Program-made: the position numbers and the translations under genes
Shown here: positions 1 through 4,830 of the stretch, piece by piece
How the letters are laid out: each line of letters begins with the position of its first letter
How positions within the stretch are numbered: position 1 is the first letter of the stretch
The notes under the pieces: generated by a model
Seen by the model: the letters and a program-made list of their open reading frames with translations, nothing else
Database searches by the model: none
Told to the model about the DNA's origin: nothing
NCBI GenBank assembly: GCA_050732935.1
Contig: JBOHRW010000071.1
Span: forward strand, 1 to 12,640
DNA from: DASRVA01 sp050732935
GTDB taxonomy: Bacteria; Gemmatimonadota; Gemmatimonadetes; JACCXV01; JAHWKZ01
Direction of reading: 5' to 3'
Length of the DNA stretch: 12,640 nt

Positions 1-187
1 CCCCCGACTCGACCTCCCGGATGCCGCGCGTGATGGTCGAACGCGAGATCCCCGTCGCCCGCTCCACCAACGCAATACCCCCATGGCCCAGCGACATCGC
101 TTCCGTCGCCGCCCACAGTCGCCGCGACCGCTCCGTCAGCGACCCCGACAGCGCCGCGTACTTCGTGGCAACCCTGGCCGCGTCCAT
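1..187 (-). CDS. ISAzo13-family transposase, N-terminal part (runs off left edge)
   Basis: Reading the minus strand from the ATG at 187-185 gives 62 codons open to the window edge. The product contains the stretch RRLWAATEAMSLGHGGIALV followed by RATGISRSTITRGIREVE. I recognise this as the N-terminal helix-turn-helix-like DNA-binding region of ISAzo13-type DDE transposases, which usually have an LWAAxEA...GHGG...TG(I/L)SRST pattern. An in-frame TAG lies just upstream of this ATG, so it is the first possible ATG. The catalytic domain lies outside the window. The gene points away from the IS1-like remnant at 245-841, and its element appears to have inserted into that remnant. Family assignment rests on motif memory. 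Transposition activity cannot be judged from this fragment. Confidence 0.75.
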   Translation of the reverse strand, partial: MDAARVATKYAALSGSLTERSRRLWAATEAMSLGHGGIALVERATGISRSTITRGIREVESG

Positions 188-276
188 GACCCCAAGCTAC
201 AGGGACGCCGTCCCCACATCAATCAGTTATTGCGTCACAGCTCCTTAGCCGAGTGAAGCGCCGCATGGACATACGC
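1..276 (-). mobile_element. ISAzo13-type insertion sequence, 5' end
   Basis: The transposase start at 187 lies close to the outer end of the element. The protein of the neighbouring IS1-like gene stops resembling its family at about residue 188, near position 277. The foreign end must therefore lie between about 188 and 277. I could not fix the terminal inverted repeat, because the other end is outside the window and no target duplication can be compared. Confidence 0.5.
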
Positions 277-841
277 ATCGGATCGTCTCAATGTCGATCC
301 CGATGCACTTGGCCGGACTGTACCGCTTCTGCGGCTCCGGGTCGGTCCCGTAAATCTTTTGGAGCATGGCGTATTCCACGCCCGCCCCGAAAGCATCCTC
401 GACAGCGTTCAGGTACATGGAATGGCCGTCCGTGGTGATCTGGGCTCGCCCGGCGAGCCGTGCGGCTAGGTCCTGCATGAAGTCGGTCGCCGTCCCCACG
501 TCCCGTGACCCGATCCGCCAGGTCGGGATGAGCTTCGAGTCGGCGCAGATCGCCGTGAAGGTCCACACGTCACCGTACCCGAACGTCCGCTTGTACTCGT
601 CGCGCAGGTTCTTCTGCTTGGCGTAGCAGAAGGACCATATCTCGTCGCATTCCAGCACGTTGCAGGAGAGATTCCGTAGATGCTCGTCTTGGAACCCCGC
701 GCAAACCCTTCCCAGGTCCCTCAGGAGCTTCAGGACGGTCCCCTTGGCCGTGTCGGTCATCCTGCAGGTCGCCCGGATCGAATTGCCCTCGACTAGGCTG
801 GCGACGATCTGGCAGCGTTTCTCTCGGCTCAATCTATTCAC
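245..841 (-). pseudogene. IS1-like family transposase, C-terminally truncated
   Basis: This gene encodes 198 aa from a GTG at 841-839. An upstream in-frame ATG at 856 would add five residues but lies on the promoter -10 element. The product starts VNRLSREKRCQIVASLVEGN, which matches the usual MNRL(T/S)REKR start of IS1-like transposases. It carries an N-terminal DNA-binding region (about residues 1-45) and the catalytic core with the first two acidic residues, D66 in CDEIWSF and D138 in TTDGHSMY. The family normally continues past KCIG into an ERQN motif carrying the catalytic Glu, then another ~70-100 residues. Here the sequence diverges at about residue 188 and stops ten codons later. The third catalytic residue is missing and the protein should be inactive. 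The break coincides with the end of the adjacent ISAzo13-type element, so insertion is the likely cause. The missing C-terminus may lie on the far side of that element. Confidence 0.85.
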
Positions 842-847
842 CCTTCT

Positions 848-876
848 ATTATACATGACCGCTCAAGCATATGCAA
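848..876 (-). promoter_or_regulatory. Sigma70-type promoter of the IS1-like transposase
   Basis: On the minus strand there is TTGCAT (876-871), a 17-nt spacer ending in TG, and a perfect TATAAT (853-848). Only 6 nt separate the -10 from the GTG at 841-839, so transcription should begin at or next to the start codon, giving a leaderless or nearly leaderless mRNA. The match to consensus is strong. Activity is inferred. Confidence 0.65.
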
Positions 877-946
877 GAGTCTATTCAGAGTTTCTTGTGG
901 ACCCCCTCAATATCTGGGCAAGAACCTATTAAGTTAGGACACTCTT

Positions 947-1801
947 ATGACGCGCCGCGAAGCTGCAATCCGTTACAGGTTCAAGCTTTACGAGGGTTTG
1001 CACGGTGCTCCCCTTGACAAGCTCGGCCAGATAGCCGAAGCCGTTGAGAAGTTCCTACGATCTGCCTCTACCGATGCTGATCTGGGGATTGGAATCGGCA
1101 GTTGGATAGCCGAGCGGTTCAAAGAGGAATCGCTGGAGTTTGATGCCGCCCTTTATACCAAGTCTGAGATCTCGGTGCAAGATGCCGAGAGGCATAGGGC
1201 AATTGTGAGAAGGGTTACCAGCTATGTCCCTGGGCGTCAAAAGATCAACGGCCAGATTAGCTCTACAACTCTACAGCGATATGCGGAAATAGGGTCCGCG
1301 CTTGATGCCGAGGAGAAAATCCAAGTTGGCATTTATTCGAATGGTTTTGATGTTCCGGAATCCCCCGATGAGTGGCATGTTCTTAGCGGTCAGGTCTCGA
1401 AGGCCATTATTCGTGAGCTTAATCGTCCCATCGAAAGTTTTGGGGCCGTTCAGGGTATAATTCACGCGCTCTATAAGGAATCGGACCCGAAGCCGTATTT
1501 CAATCTTCGCGAATTGTCCCGCAAGGACAAGCTGATTAAGTGCTTCTATGATAATTCGATCTATTCTGAGATAGCTCGCGCTCTACAGCGTCGGGAAAAT
1601 GTGGTTCACGCTGAGGGGAGGATAACGCTAAGCCGAAGCACCGGTTCCGTTATTGATATGGACGTTTCGAGGATTGAAGCTATAAAACCGCTCTCGCAGG
1701 AGGAGTTTGAGTCATTCTTCGGATCTGCTCCCGATTTAACTGGGGAGCGATCGACCGTTGAGTATCTGCGTTCGGTCTGGAATGGCGATGGCGAGCGATA
1801 G
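947..1801 (+). CDS. Uncharacterised 284-aa protein, partner of the PIN ribonuclease
   Basis: I do not recognise this as a named family. The start ATG has AGGA at 936-939, 7 nt upstream. The protein is soluble, with no signal peptide or membrane segment. Residues 10-70 look alpha/beta (RYRFKLYEGLHG, then a helix around LDKLGQIAEAVEKFL). Residues 165-250 read as alternating strands running from GAVQGIIHALY to RITLSRSTGSVIDMDVSRIEAI, which suggests a small beta-barrel or OB-like fold; this is inference. The C-terminus, GSAPDLTGERSTVEYLRSVW, looks like an extended tail resembling antitoxin C-termini that bind a toxin. The stop overlaps the downstream PIN gene by 14-20 nt, indicating translational coupling. 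Codon use is AT-richer than in the polysaccharide operon, suggesting horizontal acquisition. It could be an antitoxin, a regulator or an RNA-binding subunit. Confidence 0.8.
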   Translation: MTRREAAIRYRFKLYEGLHGAPLDKLGQIAEAVEKFLRSASTDADLGIGIGSWIAERFKEESLEFDAALYTKSEISVQDAERHRAIVRRVTSYVPGRQKINGQISSTTLQRYAEIGSALDAEEKIQVGIYSNGFDVPESPDEWHVLSGQVSKAIIRELNRPIESFGAVQGIIHALYKESDPKPYFNLRELSRKDKLIKCFYDNSIYSEIARALQRRENVVHAEGRITLSRSTGSVIDMDVSRIEAIKPLSQEEFESFFGSAPDLTGERSTVEYLRSVWNGDGER

Positions 1802-2363
1802 CATACCTGGGATTTACATGGACTCTACCTGTTTTATTGACATGGCCAAGCATGCCGTGGGTTCTTTGGGCACGGGCCGGGAGGACGATATATGGCACCT
1901 GAAAAAGTTGCTGGAGGCACACCGCGCCGGTGAGATCGAAGTCTTTACGTCGGTTCTAACAATTGCTGAATGTCAGCACACGAATGGCCATGACCAGAAT
2001 GTCCGTGATTTATTCCGACGCCTCCTGAGCTCGGGCCAGTACGTCATTCTTGTACAGCCGACAGTTTTCATCGCTGAGGCCGCTCGCGATTTGAGGTGGA
2101 TCCACGACATCACCCTAAAAGGTCCAGATTCCCTTCATGTGGCGTCGGCCCTTCACGTGGGGTGCGGTGAATTTCTTACAAGGGATGGGGGCCCCAAGAA
2201 AGAGGCCGACCGGGCGAAACTGTTACAGTTAGGATTAGTTGTTTCTTCGCCCCACCAGACCAAACTGCTTCCCGATCGTTACAGACAAGAGGACATCGTC
2301 GAGCATATCCAGTTAATCGAGGAAGAGAAGGATCGCCCGCCCGCGTTAGAAGCTGGTGACTAG
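1788..2363 (+). CDS. PIN-domain ribonuclease (VapC-like toxin or defence nuclease)
   Basis: The predicted protein is 191 aa from the ATG at 1788, chosen because GGA at 1779-1781 sits 6 nt upstream. ATG 1782 and TTG 1758 are alternatives. The PIN fold is shown by an N-terminal strand and acidic residue in IYMDSTCFID (D12), E61 in LTIAECQH, D114 in KGPDSLHVASALH and D133 in FLTRDGG. These four acidic residues match the Mg2+-binding tetrad of PIN nucleases, in the usual spacing. PIN proteins cut RNA, and VapC toxins typically cleave tRNA or rRNA. At ~190 aa this one is longer than a standard VapC (~130-140 aa), with about 45 extra C-terminal residues rich in Glu and Lys. It is cotranscribed with and overlaps the 284-aa gene, which is far larger than a VapB antitoxin, so the pair is not a textbook VapBC. 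Its stop overlaps the convergent small gene by 4 nt. Confidence 0.85.
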   Translation: MASDSIPGIYMDSTCFIDMAKHAVGSLGTGREDDIWHLKKLLEAHRAGEIEVFTSVLTIAECQHTNGHDQNVRDLFRRLLSSGQYVILVQPTVFIAEAARDLRWIHDITLKGPDSLHVASALHVGCGEFLTRDGGPKKEADRAKLLQLGLVVSSPHQTKLLPDRYRQEDIVEHIQLIEEEKDRPPALEAGD

Positions 2364-2611
2364 GGTGACTCTCCTGCTCGTTCCCAACGTGCGCGTGCCG
2401 CTTTTCTTGCGATCTCCACGCGCCGCTTCTTTGAGAGTTTCTTGGCTCGGGCTGGCCCTCCCTTTTTTCCGCCGAGGCGCCCCAGGATCTTAGCCGCTTG
2501 CCGGCGCGTCTCCTCGTCGGGCTCCTCGTCCGCATCCGTTGCTTGGGTAAGGATTCGGGCGGCAATCTCGTTCTCGTCCTCGTGCCGGTCGTTTCTTGTT
2601 CGCTCAGGCAT
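2360..2611 (-). CDS. Small basic protein with LGGKKGGPARAKKLS-type motif
   Basis: The product is 83 aa from the ATG at 2611-2609. The frame extends to 2647, but that would put the start upstream of a well-formed promoter, so the shorter form is preferred. The N-terminus is acidic (RHEDENEIAARI). The C-terminal half is strongly basic, reading GRLGGKKGGPARAKKLSKK and then an EIARKAARARW helix. I have seen this pattern in small bacterial hypothetical proteins (GGxKGGxARAxxLSxxxRxxIAxKAAxARW). It looks suited to binding nucleic acid, but no function is established to my knowledge. It is divergent from the methyltransferase gene (63 nt between starts) and convergent with the PIN gene (4-nt overlap). 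It could regulate either neighbour; this is inference. Confidence 0.7.
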   Translation of the reverse strand: MPERTRNDRHEDENEIAARILTQATDADEEPDEETRRQAAKILGRLGGKKGGPARAKKLSKKRRVEIARKAARARWERAGESP

Positions 2612-2618
2612 ACGCGGG

Positions 2619-2647
2619 ATTGTAGCACGGCAGGAAGCCGACCGCAA
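2619..2647 (-). promoter_or_regulatory. Promoter of the small basic protein gene
   Basis: The minus strand shows TTGCGG (2647-2642), a 17-nt spacer ending TGC (extended -10), and TACAAT (2624-2619). The -10 ends 7 nt before the ATG at 2611, so the transcript would start on or beside the start codon. No Shine-Dalgarno can fit in the leader. The architecture matches the promoter at 848-876. Confidence 0.55.
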
Positions 2648-2674
2648 GAGCGCATGGAGAGAGAATGAGGGGTC

Positions 2675-4297
2675 GTGAATAAACTCTACTACGGCGACAA
2701 CCTGGACGTGACGCGTCGGTACTTGGCCAACGAGTCGATTGATCTCGTCTACCTCGACCCACCTTTCAATAGCAACCAGGATTACAACGTTCTATTTGAA
2801 GAGCATGGCGGTGATCGCTCTCCCGCCCAGATACAGGTATTTGAGGACACGTGGCACTGGGATCAGGCGGCCGCGAAGGCGTACGAGGAAGTTGTAGAAA
2901 TGGGAGGGTCACCGTCGCGGGCTCTCCAAGCATTCCGGATCTTACTTAACGAAAGCGACATGATGGCATATCTAGCCATGATGGCTCCTCGTCTAGTCCA
3001 ACTTCGCTGCGTTCTGAAGGATAACGGTTCCCTCTTTCTTCACTGTGATCCGACAGCATCCCACTATCTGAAAATGCTGCTTGATTCGATCTTCGGACCA
3101 GGGAACTTCAGAAACGAGATCGTATGGAAACGGACAACGAGTCACAGTGACGCCCGGCAATGCGGGCGGGTTCACGACATCCTGCTGTTCTATAGCAAGA
3201 CGGACGACTATACCTGGAACAAGACCTTTCAGCCCTACGATCTAGAGTACGTTGAGCGGTACTACCGCTATCAAGACAAGGATGGCCGACGATTCATGTC
3301 GGACAATCTCACGGGGGCGGGTGGGGGACCACCTCGGGAGTTTGGTGAAAAAGGCGAACTAGCACCGCCACCAGGGCGTCATTGGATGTACGACCAAGAA
3401 GGAATCGATCGCCTGCTGGCCGAGGATCGCATATTCTGGACTCGTAACGAAATCCCTCGTATCAAAGCGTACCTGGACGAAGCCAAGGGAATGCCGCTCC
3501 AAGATGTGTGGTCGGATATACAAGCCCTCCGCTCCTGGCATCAGGAGCGGTTAGGCTACCCGACCCAGAAGCCGGAGGCTTTGCTTGAGAGGATATTGAA
3601 CATAGCAAGTAATCCCGGGGAGACCGTACTTGATCCCTTTTGCGGTTGTGGCACGGCGGTGGCCGTAGCACATCGCCTGAATCGACGGTGGATCGGGATC
3701 GACATTACCCACCTTGCCGTGAACCTTATTAAGAACAGGCTGCGCGATTCCTCGGGCGTCGAGCCTGGCCGTGACTACCAGGTTGTCGGGGAGCCAACGG
3801 ACCTGAGTGGCGCGGCGGCGCTAGCGCAGGACGATCCATACCAGTTTCAATGGTGGGCACTCGGGCTGGTCGGGGCGCGCCCGGTAGAACAGAAGAAGGG
3901 CGCCGATCGTGGAATCGATGGGCGGCTCTACTTCCACGACGAACAGGAACGGAGCAAAACCAAGCAGATTATCCTTTCCGTCAAAGCGGGCAAAACGGGT
4001 GTCTCCCACCTACGAGACCTTCGGGGCGTACTGAACCGGGAGGATGCGGAGATCGGCGTCCTCATTACCATGCAGGAGCCGACCCAACCGATGCGCAAGG
4101 AAGCGGCATCAGCGGACTTTTATGAATCGGCCTGGGGGAAACATTCGAAGCTCCAAATCCTAACGGTGGGCGAACTGCTGGACGGCGCAGGGATCGACTA
4201 TCCGCCCTCGCGCCAGGTGGACCGGACCTTCAAGAAGGCCCCCAAGGCCCGAAAGGCCGCTGAGAAGCAGCTAGAATTCGGCCCGGATTCAAACTGA
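2675..4297 (+). CDS. Beta-class DNA methyltransferase fused to Mrr-like nuclease domain
   Basis: The product is 540 aa. The GTG at 2675 is the first usable start after an in-frame TGA at 2666, and GAGG at 2667-2670 supplies the ribosome site. Residues 1-360 form an N4-cytosine/N6-adenine methyltransferase of the type found in restriction-modification systems. The catalytic DPPF (motif IV) is at 28-31, the AdoMet-binding LDPFCGCGT (motif I) at 319-327, and YPTQKP at 295-300. The catalytic motif precedes motif I, as in the beta class. Residues 385-505 resemble the PD-(D/E)XK fold of Mrr-type endonucleases, with KGADRGIDG (D415), ILSVKAGK (K437) and the helix HLRDLRGVLNRE. The usual Q/E of the QxK motif is Ser here. 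No separate restriction gene is adjacent, so this may be a one-protein restriction-modification enzyme, a DNA-modification-only enzyme with a targeting domain, or an orphan methylase. Target sequence unknown. Confidence 0.88.
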   Translation: MNKLYYGDNLDVTRRYLANESIDLVYLDPPFNSNQDYNVLFEEHGGDRSPAQIQVFEDTWHWDQAAAKAYEEVVEMGGSPSRALQAFRILLNESDMMAYLAMMAPRLVQLRCVLKDNGSLFLHCDPTASHYLKMLLDSIFGPGNFRNEIVWKRTTSHSDARQCGRVHDILLFYSKTDDYTWNKTFQPYDLEYVERYYRYQDKDGRRFMSDNLTGAGGGPPREFGEKGELAPPPGRHWMYDQEGIDRLLAEDRIFWTRNEIPRIKAYLDEAKGMPLQDVWSDIQALRSWHQERLGYPTQKPEALLERILNIASNPGETVLDPFCGCGTAVAVAHRLNRRWIGIDITHLAVNLIKNRLRDSSGVEPGRDYQVVGEPTDLSGAAALAQDDPYQFQWWALGLVGARPVEQKKGADRGIDGRLYFHDEQERSKTKQIILSVKAGKTGVSHLRDLRGVLNREDAEIGVLITMQEPTQPMRKEAASADFYESAWGKHSKLQILTVGELLDGAGIDYPPSRQVDRTFKKAPKARKAAEKQLEFGPDSN

Positions 4298-4309
4298 CCC
4301 ACTACCCAA

Positions 4310-4661
4310 GGTTGGTGCCTGGGCGCCAGCCGCTCGATCCAGAAATCACGGCCCAGTCGATCCCTTCCACGACCATGACGGGCGTGCAGCGATTCACGCT
4401 CATCCCCTTCCTCACTGAGCTTCGGCTGACCTACCGAGTGGGCGCGGTGTCGACCATATAGCCCACAGGCGGGATCCGCGCCCGCGTCGCCCCACGACGA
4501 CGGAGCCATCTCTCCGCGCCATCTCCGCGTCCCCGCACCGCGGATGACGGTCGACACCGAATGATGTCACCCCCTGAACGGTCGCCGAGCCCGAAAGGAA
4601 TGCTCCTTGCATAAGGTCGGTCTTTTGCAGGAGGACTTGGTCCTCCGGAGGCGAACCGCAC
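4310..4661 (-). ncRNA. Candidate truncated group II intron 5' region (domain I) or other structured RNA
   Basis: Read on the minus strand from 4661, the segment starts GTGCGG, matching the conserved GUGYG 5' end of group II introns. It then folds into nested stems. 4657-4650 pairs with 4586-4580 (one bulge) and encloses a perfect 7-bp hairpin (4646-4630, 3-nt loop) and a 5-bp hairpin (4608-4595). Next, an 11-bp inverted repeat (4559-4549 with 4455-4445) encloses hairpins at 4498-4486 and 4479-4469. A further 5-bp hairpin lies at 4399-4382. These pairings are seen directly. The intron interpretation is inference: no reverse transcriptase, domain V or 3' end is present, so it would be a fragment cut off before the methyltransferase end. 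A different structured RNA or a DNA-level repeat element remains possible. Confidence 0.35.
4445..4559. repeat. 11-bp perfect inverted repeat flanking a hairpin-rich 93-nt core
   Basis: CGGTGTCGACC at 4445-4455 is exactly mirrored by GGTCGACACCG at 4549-4559. Between them lie GTCG/CGAC (4486-4498) and GCGG/CCGC (4469-4479) hairpins. No matching target duplication is evident outside the arms, which argues against a simple MITE. Confidence 0.6.
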
Positions 4662-4830
4662 CCTCTCCGTGCCCCACATGAGCCGAGGGTGAGGTGGGGC
4701 CCATTCGGAGGATCACGAGTCAAAAAGATCACTCTATCTCGTGTCGGACCGGCCTGTGAGCGGGAACCGGTAGATCTCTCGTTTCACCTTGCAGGAAGCG
4801 GGTCTCAGGACGCGGCGACCAGGCGGCCCC

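Larger units (their letters stand above)
245..943 (-). mobile_element. IS1-like insertion sequence remnant (left end plus truncated transposase)
   Basis: The element comprises the truncated transposase, its promoter and about 70 nt of leader up to roughly 943. Read on the minus strand, 940-926 gives GTCCTAACTTAATAG, which partly resembles the CCAACTTACTGA of the classical IS1 end as I remember it. I infer the left inverted repeat to be there. The right end is missing because of the ISAzo13 insertion, so the inverted repeat cannot be verified. The left boundary is approximate. Confidence 0.45.
4298..4830. other. Gene-free interval between methyltransferase and polysaccharide operon
   Basis: About 530 nt hold no convincing coding region. 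The open frames here have no recognisable domains and overlap one another on the same strand. The left and middle parts carry the structured-RNA candidate described separately. The right part (4662-4830) has a 6-bp hairpin (CCCCAC at 4672-4677 with GTGGGG at 4694-4699) without a following T-run. It must also contain the promoter of the polysaccharide operon, which I could not locate with confidence. Confidence 0.6.

Noticed and set aside
21..248. Plus-strand 75-codon open frame at the left edge
   Set aside because: It lies antisense to the ISAzo13 transposase start, which has recognisable family motifs on the minus strand.
2176..2655. Minus-strand 159-codon frame over the small basic gene
   Set aside because: It competes with the 83-aa frame, which has the recognised KKGGPARAKKLS pattern and a fitting promoter.
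4672..4699. CCCCAC/GTGGGG hairpin as a Rho-independent terminator
   Set aside because: The loop is 16 nt and no T-run follows on either strand.
4198..4732. Minus-strand open frames (119, 106 and 82 codons) in the interval after the methyltransferase
   Set aside because: They overlap each other in different frames, show no domains and coincide with the stem-loop-rich segment. They are better explained as noncoding.
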